From: Shewanella fidelis ATCC BAA-318
GTDB taxonomy: Bacteria > Pseudomonadota > Gammaproteobacteria > Enterobacterales > Shewanellaceae
DNA: 64,000 nt
Assembly: GCF_000518605.1 (NCBI RefSeq)
Contig: NZ_KI912462.1
Span: forward strand, 108,528-172,527
Direction: 5' to 3'
Positions 1-7,719 of the stretch are shown here, one piece after another. The translations under genes were made by a program, and so were the position numbers. How positions within the stretch are numbered: position 1 is the first letter of the stretch; each line of letters begins with the position of its first letter. Below the pieces are notes generated by a model. The model worked only from the letters and a program-made list of their open reading frames with translations, ran no database searches and was not told the origin of the DNA.

Positions 1-323
1 CGGTGCAGCAAGTATTTCAATCGCACTTACCAGCTTGTAGCTCGACTAAACCATTAACAGGCCATACGTTGGGTGCTGCCGGTGCGATTGAAGCAGCATT
101 TTGCTATCTGCTACTGAGTGATTACAATAAGCCACAATATTTGCCGCCGCAGGTTTGGGATCAACAAGCGGATCCTGATAACCCGAGCTTAGCGCTGGTA
201 AGCGCCAATACACAGGCTAAAATTCAGCATGTGATGAGCAATTCATTTGCATTTGGCGGCAGCAATGCCAGTGTGATATTTAGTCGCTTAACAGTCCCTT
301 GTGACGCAAAAGAGAGAGCTTAA
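1..323 (+). CDS. beta-ketoacyl-ACP synthase, C-terminal fragment (cut by window start)
   Basis: Only the last ~107 codons are present; the reading frame is open from position 3 and the gene starts upstream of the window. The segment LTGHTLGAAGAIEAAF carries the second active-site histidine of the condensing-enzyme (FabF/KAS) family, and SNSFAFGGSNASVIF is the family's C-terminal Gly-rich signature. It is followed immediately by a dehydratase, a ketoreductase and another ketosynthase, the order seen in aryl-polyene pigment clusters. It therefore most likely elongates or initiates a polyene or fatty-acyl chain on an ACP in the cytoplasm. Family is certain; the pathway rests on neighbours. Confidence 0.88.
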   Translation, partial: VQQVFQSHLPACSSTKPLTGHTLGAAGAIEAAFCYLLLSDYNKPQYLPPQVWDQQADPDNPSLALVSANTQAKIQHVMSNSFAFGGSNASVIFSRLTVPCDAKERA

Positions 324-324
324 G

Positions 325-801
325 ATGTTTAATGCCAAAGCACTTGCCGAGCAAGATGTCGCTGACTTTATTCCCCACCGCGAGCCGATGATTTTAATAA
401 GCAAGCTATTAGCCCATGGCGAAGATACCTTGCTGACACAAACGGATATCAGTGCCAGCAGCCCCTATTTTGATAACAAGCTAAATGGCGTGCCTAATTA
501 TGTAGGCATTGAATATATGGCACAAAGCATAGCGGCATTAGCAGGTGTTGAAGCCCATATGCGCAACGACATTATTCGGGTTGGCTTTTTACTCGGTAGC
601 CGCAAACTGCAGATGCATATTAGCCATTTTGCAGCAGGTCAAAGCTATCAAACCCGAGTCACACGCTTATATCAAGAAGACAGCGGTTTGGCCGTTTTTG
701 ACTGCCAAATTTTGCACAATCAAGTTGTGGTAGCCGAAGCAAACGTTAACGTGTTTCAACCACAAGACACCCAAGCCTATATCGCTGACGCAACTCAATA
801 G
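325..801 (+). CDS. hotdog-fold 3-hydroxyacyl-ACP dehydratase (ApeP/FabZ-like)
   Basis: A 158-residue protein with an N-terminal PHREPMILI segment, the counterpart of the PHRxPMLLID motif in FabZ/ApeP-type dehydratases. It would remove water from 3-hydroxyacyl-ACP to give the trans-2-enoyl product. I chose ATG 325 over the GTG at 301, which lies inside the preceding ketosynthase; a purine-rich GAGAG stretch precedes the ATG. It begins one base after the previous stop and is followed by a ketoreductase and a ketosynthase, so it is one step of a polyene-building cluster. It is an ApeP-like protein by context rather than by any unique residue I can point to. Confidence 0.8.
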   Translation: MFNAKALAEQDVADFIPHREPMILISKLLAHGEDTLLTQTDISASSPYFDNKLNGVPNYVGIEYMAQSIAALAGVEAHMRNDIIRVGFLLGSRKLQMHISHFAAGQSYQTRVTRLYQEDSGLAVFDCQILHNQVVVAEANVNVFQPQDTQAYIADATQ

Positions 802-863
802 TTTTACACCGTAGTCGAGCCAATATAATAACCACAGCTGACGATTACGCAGGGAGCAATAAG

Positions 864-1589
864 ATGACAAAAAGAGTATTAATCACAGGTTCAAGCCGAG
901 GCATAGGTAAAGCTATCGCCCTTAAACTTGCGGCCTCGGGGCATGATATCGCCATGCATTTTCACAGTAACCAAGATGCGGCAAATGCCACTCGAGCAGA
1001 GCTAGAGCTGTTAGGTGTTCAGGTCAGCTGTTTACAATTTGATATTGGTGACAGAGCCGCTGTCAAACAGGCCATTGAACAAGATATCGCGCAACACGGC
1101 GCATACTACGGTGTGGTACTCAATGCCGGTATTAATGCTGACACCGCTTTTCCGGCGATGACTGAAACCGAATGGGACAGTGTCGTGCACACCAATCTTG
1201 ATGGTTTTTACAATGTTATTCATCCGACAGTTATGCCTATGGTGCAGTCACGCCAAGGTGGCCGTATTATCACTCTTGCGTCAGTCTCAGGGATTGCGGG
1301 TAACCGTGGTCAAGTCAACTACAGTGCCTCAAAAGCAGGTATTATTGGTGCAACCAAAGCCCTATCATTAGAGCTAGCTAAGCGAAAGATCACTGTCAAC
1401 TGCATTGCACCGGGCTTAATTGAAACGGATATGGTCAGCGACATTCCTAAAGATATGGTCAACACCTTAGTGCCTATGCGCCGCATGGGTAAGCCCGCAG
1501 AGATTGCCGGACTGGCCAACTACTTAATGTCTGACGACGCAGCCTATATTACTCGCCAAGTCATTTCGGTAAACGGAGGCATGGTATGA
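864..1589 (+). CDS. 3-oxoacyl-ACP reductase, FabG-like SDR (ApeQ-like)
   Basis: A 241-residue classical short-chain dehydrogenase. TGSSRGIGKAIA near the N-terminus is the NADP-binding glycine motif, VLNAGIN is the NAG motif, and the catalytic Ser-Tyr-Lys set is seen in ITLASVSG and YSASKAG. It would reduce 3-oxoacyl-ACP to the 3-hydroxy form consumed by the neighbouring dehydratase. A GGAG-type ribosome site (AGGGAGCAATAAG) precedes ATG 864. Its stop overlaps the start of the following ketosynthase by 4 bases (ATGA), implying translational coupling. The C-terminal ISVNGGMV matches the usual FabG ending. Confidence 0.88.
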   Translation: MTKRVLITGSSRGIGKAIALKLAASGHDIAMHFHSNQDAANATRAELELLGVQVSCLQFDIGDRAAVKQAIEQDIAQHGAYYGVVLNAGINADTAFPAMTETEWDSVVHTNLDGFYNVIHPTVMPMVQSRQGGRIITLASVSGIAGNRGQVNYSASKAGIIGATKALSLELAKRKITVNCIAPGLIETDMVSDIPKDMVNTLVPMRRMGKPAEIAGLANYLMSDDAAYITRQVISVNGGMV

Positions 1590-2833
1590 GTCAGGCATCA
1601 TTGCCGCGCCGCGTAGTGATCACAGGTATTGGCGGGATCTCGGCCTTAGGCCACGACTGGCCAAGCATAGCTGCCAGCCTAAAAGCCCAAAAGAACTGTG
1701 TCGTACGCATAGATGAATGGGATAGGTTTGCCGATCTACATACTCGTTTAGCGGCGCCAGTGACCGACTTTGAAGTACCGAGTCATTATAAACGAAAAAA
1801 AATTCGCTCCATGGGTCGTGTCTCTATTATGGCGACTCGCGCTAGCGAACTGGCGCTAATTGATGCCAACTTACTTAATGACCCTGTTGTGACTTCTGGT
1901 GCTATGGGGATAGCTTATGGCTCTTCAACCGGCAGTACCGACCCGATTATCGCCTTTGGCGATATGCTCAAAGACGGTGATATGTCTGGGGTTACTGCAA
2001 CCAGTTACATCCGTATGATGGCGCACACAACAGCAGTCAATGTTGGGGTATTCTTTGGACTAAAAGGCCGAGTACACACCACCAGCAGTGCCTGTACATC
2101 GGGTAGCCAAGGCATAGGTTATGCCTATGAAGCGATTAAGTATGGCCAGCAAGATTTAATGCTTGCTGGCGGTGGTGAAGAACTGTGCCCAACCGAAGCG
2201 GTTGTGTTCGATACCTTGTTTGCCACCAGCACACAAAACGATGCGCCGAATGAAACGCCACGCCCATTTGATAAAGGCCGCGATGGTTTAGTGATTGGGG
2301 AAGGTGCCTGCACCTTAGTGCTGGAAGAGCTGGAGCATGCTCAAGCTCGCGGCGCAAAAATCTACGCTGAAATCGTCGGCTTTGGTACCAATGCTGACGG
2401 CTTACATGTAACTCAACCCAATAGCGAAACCATGGAAGTGGCCATTCGCTTAGCCTTAAAAGATGCAGCGATAACCCCTGATAAGATTGGTTATATTAAT
2501 GCCCATGGCACGGCCACTGATCGTGGTGATATCGCCGAAACTCAAGCGACTAACGCCGTCTTTGGCTCAGCACAGCCAATCTCGTCAATTAAGAGCTATA
2601 CCGGACACACTCTCGGTGCTTGTGGCGCGTTAGAGGCGTGGTTCAGCATAGAGATGATGAATGAAGGCTGGTTCGCACCAACCCTAAACCTAACAGAGAT
2701 AGATCCTGAGTGTGGGGAGCTAGATTACATCAAAGATGAGATCCGTTTGCTTGAAACTGATTACGTGATGAGTAATAACTTCGCCTTTGGCGGTATCAAT
2801 ACTTCACTCATCTTTAAGCGCTGGCAGGATTAA
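1586..2833 (+). CDS. beta-ketoacyl-ACP synthase II-like (ApeR/FabF-like)
   Basis: A full-length 415-residue condensing enzyme. The nucleophilic cysteine lies in SSACTSGSQGIGYA, and the two catalytic histidines are in NAHGTATDRGD and SYTGHTLGACG. NNFAFGGINTSLIF is the C-terminal signature. It would condense malonyl-ACP with the growing acyl chain. It is the last gene of the cluster: it overlaps the ketoreductase by 4 bases and a strong hairpin terminator follows directly. The cluster order (ketosynthase, dehydratase, ketoreductase, ketosynthase) is the usual 3' end of aryl-polyene clusters. The aryl-polyene assignment is inferred; a flexirubin-like or special fatty-acid product cannot be excluded. 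Confidence 0.88.
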   Translation: MSQASLPRRVVITGIGGISALGHDWPSIAASLKAQKNCVVRIDEWDRFADLHTRLAAPVTDFEVPSHYKRKKIRSMGRVSIMATRASELALIDANLLNDPVVTSGAMGIAYGSSTGSTDPIIAFGDMLKDGDMSGVTATSYIRMMAHTTAVNVGVFFGLKGRVHTTSSACTSGSQGIGYAYEAIKYGQQDLMLAGGGEELCPTEAVVFDTLFATSTQNDAPNETPRPFDKGRDGLVIGEGACTLVLEELEHAQARGAKIYAEIVGFGTNADGLHVTQPNSETMEVAIRLALKDAAITPDKIGYINAHGTATDRGDIAETQATNAVFGSAQPISSIKSYTGHTLGACGALEAWFSIEMMNEGWFAPTLNLTEIDPECGELDYIKDEIRLLETDYVMSNNFAFGGINTSLIFKRWQD

Positions 2834-2835
2834 TT

Positions 2836-2862
2836 AAAAAGCCTCCACTTGGGAGGCTTTTT
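2836..2862. terminator. bidirectional rho-independent terminator
   Basis: Perfect stem AAAAAGCCTCC / GGAGGCTTTTT with a 5-base loop. It sits between the convergent ketosynthase gene and the YiiD-type thioesterase gene and has T-runs on both strands. Confidence 0.9.
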
Positions 2863-2873
2863 AATATTTGAGT

Positions 2874-3323
2874 CTAGCTTTTAGGTACGCTGACATAAAG
2901 CCCTGAAAAGCTCGCACAGAGTTTATCTTGGCAATAAAGCTCAACCTCTAAACCGAGTTTCACTCGACGCCCTTGGGTCAACTTAGTTAAATCAGCCTCT
3001 GGCCAACGCACCTTAGCAATAGGCTTGTTATCAATAGGGGCAAGATAGCGCACGCTAGCATCTGCTAATACAATGTCACCATCGACACCAGCTAACTGCT
3101 GTTGCAGCCATAACATGCCCCAACCTGTCAGTGTCATCAAAGTATAAATACTGCCAGCAAACATAGTGTTATGCAGGTTGATATTAGGAGCGAGTGGTGC
3201 AGTTACGCTGAAGCCTTCTGCATCAAATGCCAAAGGGGTAATCTGCATAAATTCACTCACAGGTATGGTCTGATGCCATGTCTGCTGTAGTTGTTCAAGC
3301 AAGGTTTTCAGCTGTGATGTCAT
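2874..3323 (-). CDS. YiiD C-terminal-type thioesterase domain protein
   Basis: A 149-residue single-domain protein resembling the C-terminal thioesterase (hotdog) half of E. coli YiiD. NLHNTMFAGSIYTLMTLTGW corresponds to the family's substrate-tunnel helix region. The N-terminal acetyltransferase half of YiiD is absent. ATG 3323 is preferred over an upstream GTG at 3329 because AGGAAG lies 7 bases before it. It lies just downstream of dtd on the same strand, as yiiD follows dtd in E. coli, and yihY is close by too. The substrate is unknown; acyl-CoA or acyl-ACP is the family expectation. Confidence 0.75.
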   Translation of the reverse strand: MTSQLKTLLEQLQQTWHQTIPVSEFMQITPLAFDAEGFSVTAPLAPNINLHNTMFAGSIYTLMTLTGWGMLWLQQQLAGVDGDIVLADASVRYLAPIDNKPIAKVRWPEADLTKLTQGRRVKLGLEVELYCQDKLCASFSGLYVSVPKS

Positions 3324-3381
3324 GCCCACTTCCTTTGACTACTAACTCGTTTGATGCCATTGCCGATATAGGCAACTAGCG

Positions 3382-3819
3382 CTACACCTGCAAGTTAAAG
3401 GTTACTGGGCCATCATTTAATAGAGAGACTTTCATATCTGCGGCAAATTGGCCTGTTTGAGTATTCACGCCTTTTGACTGACAGAAATCAACAAATGCGT
3501 TATACAGCTCGCGAGCTTGATCTGGCGTACCTGCGCCAGAAAAACTTGGACGTAAACCGCGGCTAGTATCAGCAGCTAAAGTGAATTGTGATACCACTAA
3601 TAAACTGCCACCCGCTTGCTCAAGATTAAGGTTCATCTTGCCATTTTCATCAGAAAATACGCGGTAACTCATTACCTTAGTCGCAAGCTTTTGCATCTTC
3701 TCGATATCATCACCTTGCTCAACCCCCAGCAATACTAATAGCCCTTTGCCGATCTCGCCGATAGTTTCCCCTTCAACCACTACTTTTGCTTCACTTACAC
3801 GTTGGATCAAGGCAATCAC
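3382..3819 (-). CDS. dtd: D-aminoacyl-tRNA deacylase
   Basis: A 145-residue protein, the usual Dtd length. It hydrolyses D-aminoacyl-tRNAs (and mischarged Gly-tRNAAla in this family), recycling tRNA in the cytoplasm. The catalytic SQFTLAADT segment and the cross-subunit NDGPVTF segment (Gly-cisPro motif) are both intact. GTG 3819 is chosen as start because GGAGAG lies 8 bases upstream; the longer TTG start at 3825 would sit almost on that site. The yihY-dtd-yiiD neighbourhood supports the call. Confidence 0.95.
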   Translation of the reverse strand: MIALIQRVSEAKVVVEGETIGEIGKGLLVLLGVEQGDDIEKMQKLATKVMSYRVFSDENGKMNLNLEQAGGSLLVVSQFTLAADTSRGLRPSFSGAGTPDQARELYNAFVDFCQSKGVNTQTGQFAADMKVSLLNDGPVTFNLQV

Positions 3820-3858
3820 GTACAATACTCTCCGATAAAAAAATAAATAGAAAATGAA

Positions 3859-3883
3859 AAAGCGAAGACGAAAGCTTCGCTTT
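3859..3883 (-). terminator. hairpin terminator downstream of the 4009-4578 lipoprotein gene
   Basis: Stem AAAGCGAAG / CTTCGCTTT with a 7-base loop. On the minus strand it is followed by a T-rich run. It separates the lipoprotein gene from dtd. Confidence 0.6.
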
Positions 3884-3887
3884 AAAA

Positions 3888-4006
3888 CTAGGTTCTAGGT
3901 TCTAGGTTCTAGGTTCTAGGACGCTTCGCTTCGAGGACCTAGGACCTAGGACTTTTCTTAGCCCTTCCTAGGACCTTTCTTAGCTCTTCCTAAGACCTAG
4001 GACCTT
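3888..4006. repeat. heptamer tandem repeat with inverted companion block
   Basis: Four exact CTAGGTT units plus a partial one run from 3888 to 3920. Then AGGACCT-type heptamers (3934-3951) and further degenerate copies (to about 4006) read as the near-complement. The two blocks can fold on each other. The array fills the gap between the lipoprotein gene and the terminator before dtd. A different heptamer array of the same period lies at 16452. Confidence 0.85.
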
Positions 4007-4008
4007 CT

Positions 4009-4578
4009 TTAAGTCGACTGAATATTCTGCATCACCGGAATAGGCTTAATCACATCTTCAGCACCTTCAGGCATCGACTGTCCGACTTGGCGTAAGCCTT
4101 CGTCAATCCACAATATAAAGCGACGGATCTCTTCCATGCTAATAGTATCAACAAAAGTTGCTGCACCTTGTACTTGGATCACAGCACCGTTATCGCGTAC
4201 AACAAACTTAGCAAAGTTCAGCTTCTGATTAAGCGTGCCGATCATAAACAGCATCTCTTTGCTGCCAACATACTTAGGGTGAATCGCATAGAAACGGTTC
4301 ATCATAATGCGATCGATACCATCGGGGTTAATGCTCGGCTGCAGAATGAACTGGCTATTATCAAAGTTTACTGCAACCCCATTTGGGCCGGCTCTAGAAG
4401 CTAAATAGTTTTTACTTAATAGGGCCTCAAGTAACTTAGTTGTCGCATCTTCATTAGACAAGCCACCTAGCTCAACACTTTCAGGCGCCAACACGCTAGT
4501 CTCATTGTTGGCGGTATTATCTGTAGCAGTACAAGCACCTAGACTCATGACTAAGCCTGCAAGAATAAGTTTTTTCAT
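4009..4578 (-). CDS. predicted lipoprotein of unknown function
   Basis: A 189-residue protein with a lipoprotein signal: a basic MKK start, hydrophobic core and LGAC lipobox with Cys16. The mature part is a Thr/Asn-rich linker followed by a compact alpha/beta domain (residues ~45-175) that I do not recognise with confidence. Its general pattern (paired hydrophobic strands, then a C-terminal helix ending in WIDEGLRQVG) is reminiscent of YbjN-like folds, which is only a guess. It is the third gene of a leftward group after yihY and the iminopeptidase, and a heptamer repeat lies right behind its stop. Confidence 0.7.
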   Translation of the reverse strand: MKKLILAGLVMSLGACTATDNTANNETSVLAPESVELGGLSNEDATTKLLEALLSKNYLASRAGPNGVAVNFDNSQFILQPSINPDGIDRIMMNRFYAIHPKYVGSKEMLFMIGTLNQKLNFAKFVVRDNGAVIQVQGAATFVDTISMEEIRRFILWIDEGLRQVGQSMPEGAEDVIKPIPVMQNIQST

Positions 4579-4597
4579 AGAATCTATGTTTCCTTGT

Positions 4598-5533
4598 TTA
4601 TTGTTTGGCCATTTCCCGTATGGCGTTTATTACCGCTTTGGCCATCTTAGCATCGGCTAAAGCATGATACCCACCTTTAATCTCGGTCACTGTCAGCAAT
4701 GGGGTTTGCTGTTGTTGCAAAAAATTTTTTAGCAATTTCATTGGACAAACCCAATCAAACTCACCTTGTAAAATGTGGGTTCGACATTGGATCAGCGGCG
4801 TTTGTTGAGACAGCTTTGCAAATGCACCAAAGTAGTTGTTAGCTACATAATAAAGCTCAATGCTTGCTAAAGACTGACTGAACGCGGTATTTCTACTTTT
4901 AAACATATGACACGGATAGGCTAACGTCATCTCCCAACGTTGCCAACGCATAGCAAACTCTTGCCGTATATCAGCACATTGATGATTTAATCCTGCTCGG
5001 TACTCCGCAAACAATTGGACTAAATCAACATCAGCATCACAGCGACCTGTAAATTGCTGGTAGTGCTTTTTAAATACACTGGCGGCAACGGACTGACCAT
5101 AAAGAGCTGCAATACCATCATCACTAGGAATAAACAGCCCCCATAACACCTGTGATAGCACTCGACTTGGGTAATATGCAGAGTAGATAAGCGCTAATGT
5201 TGCACCAAATGAACCACCTGCAAGCATCCAGCGTGAAATATTGAGCCAACATCTAACCGACTCAATATCACTGAGTAAATGCTGTAAAGTATTATGCTTA
5301 AGCTCACCACGTGGACGAGAACGCCCAGCCCCACGCTGATCGAGTAAAATGACGTGGTAAATTGAAAGATCAAATAATGCTAGATCGGCAATCGAACATC
5401 CCGCACCTGGACCACCGTGCAAATAAAGGATCGGGATGCCGTCTGGATTGCCGTATTGAGCCACATAAATCTGGTGCCCTTGGCCGACATTAAGCCAGTT
5501 TTGACGAATGAGTTTTGCTTGAGAAGTCGGCAC
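4598..5533 (-). CDS. pip: proline iminopeptidase-like alpha/beta hydrolase
   Basis: A 311-residue serine hydrolase of the prolyl-aminopeptidase (S33) family, which removes N-terminal proline from peptides. It has the oxyanion-hole motif LHGGPGAG, the family signature LLDQRGAGRSRP, the nucleophile elbow GGSFGATLAL, a probable catalytic Asp in GEFDWVCP, and His in GGYHALAD. Classical enzymes have GGSWGSTLAL at the elbow, so this is a somewhat divergent member. The start is GTG 5533, which shares one base with the yihY stop (TAGTG), a coupled arrangement. No signal peptide is seen, so it is cytoplasmic. Confidence 0.85.
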   Translation of the reverse strand: MPTSQAKLIRQNWLNVGQGHQIYVAQYGNPDGIPILYLHGGPGAGCSIADLALFDLSIYHVILLDQRGAGRSRPRGELKHNTLQHLLSDIESVRCWLNISRWMLAGGSFGATLALIYSAYYPSRVLSQVLWGLFIPSDDGIAALYGQSVAASVFKKHYQQFTGRCDADVDLVQLFAEYRAGLNHQCADIRQEFAMRWQRWEMTLAYPCHMFKSRNTAFSQSLASIELYYVANNYFGAFAKLSQQTPLIQCRTHILQGEFDWVCPMKLLKNFLQQQQTPLLTVTEIKGGYHALADAKMAKAVINAIREMAKQ

Positions 5534-6543
5534 TAGCCTTTGCTTGCCTCACTTTTACCGCTCGGTGTTACATCATGAGAGCTAATATCCTCACCTCCTG
5601 AGCCTTGCGCCACTTTTTCCGCTGGGCTCTCTGCGGCTCGAGTAATGCCATCCACCTCGACCTCTTTAGCAGCTACGGCTTTCTCACGGATTAACTTACA
5701 CTCATGCAGGTACTCAGGCAGCCCGGCGGTGATCTCTGCGCCAACAAGCACTATCACCCAAGAAACATATACCCAGACAAATAAAATCGGAATAGTTGCT
5801 AATGCGCCATAAATGGCTTCGTAACTAGGAAATTGCGTCACATAAAAAGCAAAGCCTTTCTTACCTAACTCAAATAACATGGCTGCCACTAATGCACCGA
5901 GTAAAGCGTGCAGAAACTTAACCTTTTTAATAGGCACCACCATGTAAAGTAGTAAAAAAGCCGCAACCGAGAACAACATCGGCAAACGCTCAATTAATAA
6001 CGGCACTACACCAGAAAGCTCACCATCACTAAATAGCTTTAACGACACTAAATACGACGTCGCAACCAAACTTGCACCGACTAATACCGGACCTAAAGTT
6101 AATACCATCCAATACATTGAAAACGACACCGCTGCTTGGCGCTTTTCTTTAGTACGCCATATACTGTTAAGCGCCTTATCGATTGCCGAGATCAGCATTA
6201 ACGCCACCACCATAAGTGCCGCAATACCTACGCTAGTGCCCTTAGAAGCATTGGCAACAAACTCGTTAATGTAAATCTGCACTGTGTCGCCTGCGGCAGG
6301 CAAGAAGTTGTCATACACAAAAGCTTCAAGCTTTTCACGAATACCGGAAAATACTGGAAAGGCTGACAACATAGAAAACATAACGGCGACAATTGGCACC
6401 AAAGACAGCAAGGTCACATAGGCCAAATGCCCCGCTTTAATATTGACTTGATCCTCTTTAAAACGGCTGAGTAGATGCAGGGCAAAAGCCCAAATACTCA
6501 ACAAAAAAGAACGAAGCTGATTCATCACCATGTTATTTTTCAC
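5533..6543 (-). CDS. yihY: YihY/UPF0761 family inner-membrane protein
   Basis: A 336-residue protein of the YihY (BrkB-related) family with about six membrane segments. The family signature is visible in INIKAGHLAYVTLLSLVP-like sequence near residue 35 and in GALATIPILFVWVYVSW. A soluble, acidic C-terminal tail of ~60 residues follows the last helix. Function is unsettled; it is not an RNase despite older 'RNase BN' names. GTG 6543 is used as start, but the in-frame ATGs at 6531 and 6525 are equally possible because no clear ribosome site decides. It is the first gene of the yihY-pip group. Confidence 0.88.
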   Translation of the reverse strand: MKNNMVMNQLRSFLLSIWAFALHLLSRFKEDQVNIKAGHLAYVTLLSLVPIVAVMFSMLSAFPVFSGIREKLEAFVYDNFLPAAGDTVQIYINEFVANASKGTSVGIAALMVVALMLISAIDKALNSIWRTKEKRQAAVSFSMYWMVLTLGPVLVGASLVATSYLVSLKLFSDGELSGVVPLLIERLPMLFSVAAFLLLYMVVPIKKVKFLHALLGALVAAMLFELGKKGFAFYVTQFPSYEAIYGALATIPILFVWVYVSWVIVLVGAEITAGLPEYLHECKLIREKAVAAKEVEVDGITRAAESPAEKVAQGSGGEDISSHDVTPSGKSEASKG

Positions 6544-6640
6544 TTGTTACTCTTGATTCTGTTAAAGTTAGTCTTATAAATGCCTATATTGGTACAATAA
6601 AGCTTATAACCTTCTCTTTACAAGCATAAGGATTGAATTG

Positions 6641-6859
6641 ATGTCACAACAAGGATCTGCAGGCAATGTTATTGCCGCTATTGCGAGCTTTTTCTTCCCA
6701 GGGCTTGGACAATTAGTTCAAGGACGTATTCTTGCCGCCTTAGTTTTCTGTATCGTCGCTGTTGTTGGTTACGCACTGTGGTGGCTAATTGTTCCGGCTA
6801 TCATAGGTGCTATTGCTCATCTATGGAGTATTATCGATGCAGCGAAATTCCGCTCATAG
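6641..6859 (+). CDS. small two-helix membrane protein
   Basis: A 72-residue protein consisting of a short polar N-terminus and two hydrophobic stretches. The first, SFFFPGLGQLVQGR, is a Pro-Gly turn of the kind seen in TM2-like small membrane proteins; the second is a long Trp-rich helix ending in a charged DAAKFRS tail. ATG 6641 is chosen because AAGGA lies 8 bases upstream. It is transcribed away from yihY and 30 bases before the DUF2959 gene, so the two may share a transcript. Function unknown. Confidence 0.75.
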   Translation: MSQQGSAGNVIAAIASFFFPGLGQLVQGRILAALVFCIVAVVGYALWWLIVPAIIGAIAHLWSIIDAAKFRS

Positions 6860-6889
6860 TAACTCACTCAATTTGGGGAATAACTAACG

Positions 6890-7537
6890 ATGAAAAAATT
6901 AATTACCACGGCGATATTGAGTACTAGTTTGCTACTTGGTGGCTGTCAAAGTGCCTACTACGGTGCGATGGAGAAAGTGGGCTACCATAAGCGTGACATA
7001 ATGGTTGACCGAGTTGAAGATGCCAAAGAATCTCAAGAGGAAGCGCAACAGCAATTTAGCTCTGCATTAGAAGAGATGCAGGCGCTGCTCAACCATGACG
7101 GTGGCGATCTTGAAAGCGCATACAACAAGGCTAAAGATGAATACGAATCTGCCCAAGATGCCGCTGATGATGTGACAAGCCGTATCGACAAAGTTGAAGA
7201 TGTCGCTGAAGCGCTGTTTGACGAATGGCAGTCTGAAATAGGCGAAATAAGCAAAGCGAGTCTTCGTCGCAACAGTGAATCTAAACTAAAAGAAACTCGC
7301 CGCTCTTACACTCAACTGGTGAAAAGCATGCGCCGTGCTGAAAGCAAAATGGAGCCAGTGTTAACAGCAATGAAAGACAATATGCTGTATCTAAAGCACA
7401 ACCTAAACGCACAAGCTATCGGCGCGATTAAAGGTGAGTTTGCCAGCCTACAGACTGACATTTCCGGCTTAATCAAAGAGATGAACAAGTCTATTGATGA
7501 ATCCAACAAGTTTATCGCTTCATTAGAAAACAAATAA
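6890..7537 (+). CDS. DUF2959 family lipoprotein
   Basis: A 215-residue lipoprotein with an LLGGC lipobox (Cys19), followed by a long charged alpha-helical, coiled-coil region (Glu/Ala/Lys-rich through residue ~205). The post-lipobox YYGAMEKVGYHKRDIMVDRV segment is typical of DUF2959 proteins common in marine gammaproteobacteria. A GGGGA-like ribosome site precedes ATG 6890. It is presumably anchored to a membrane facing the periplasm. No function is established for the family, and the gene is intact. Confidence 0.85.
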   Translation: MKKLITTAILSTSLLLGGCQSAYYGAMEKVGYHKRDIMVDRVEDAKESQEEAQQQFSSALEEMQALLNHDGGDLESAYNKAKDEYESAQDAADDVTSRIDKVEDVAEALFDEWQSEIGEISKASLRRNSESKLKETRRSYTQLVKSMRRAESKMEPVLTAMKDNMLYLKHNLNAQAIGAIKGEFASLQTDISGLIKEMNKSIDESNKFIASLENK

Positions 7538-7553
7538 GCATTAACTAAAGTGC

Positions 7554-7581
7554 GGTTCCTAAGCGATTCAGCTTAGGAGCC
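7554..7581. other. hairpin downstream of the DUF2959 gene
   Basis: Inverted repeat TCCTAAGC / GCTTAGGA with a 6-base loop, extendable by GG/CC. There is no T-run on either side, so it may be an RNA-stabilising 3' hairpin rather than a rho-independent terminator. Confidence 0.5.
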
Positions 7582-7719
7582 AAACTTGTGAGCCGTCACC
7601 GCATTTTTACTATTCCATTAGTAAAATTCTGATCTTCTGCACAAGCTAATTAGCATTTAAGAACTTCTGTCTAAAAAAAGTTTCACAATGGTATCAATCA
7701 TCATTGAACTGATACATTT

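Noticed and set aside
5533..6543. Ribonuclease BN call for the yihY product
   Set aside because: The sequence is a polytopic membrane protein of the YihY family with no nuclease motif; the older name is a known misannotation.
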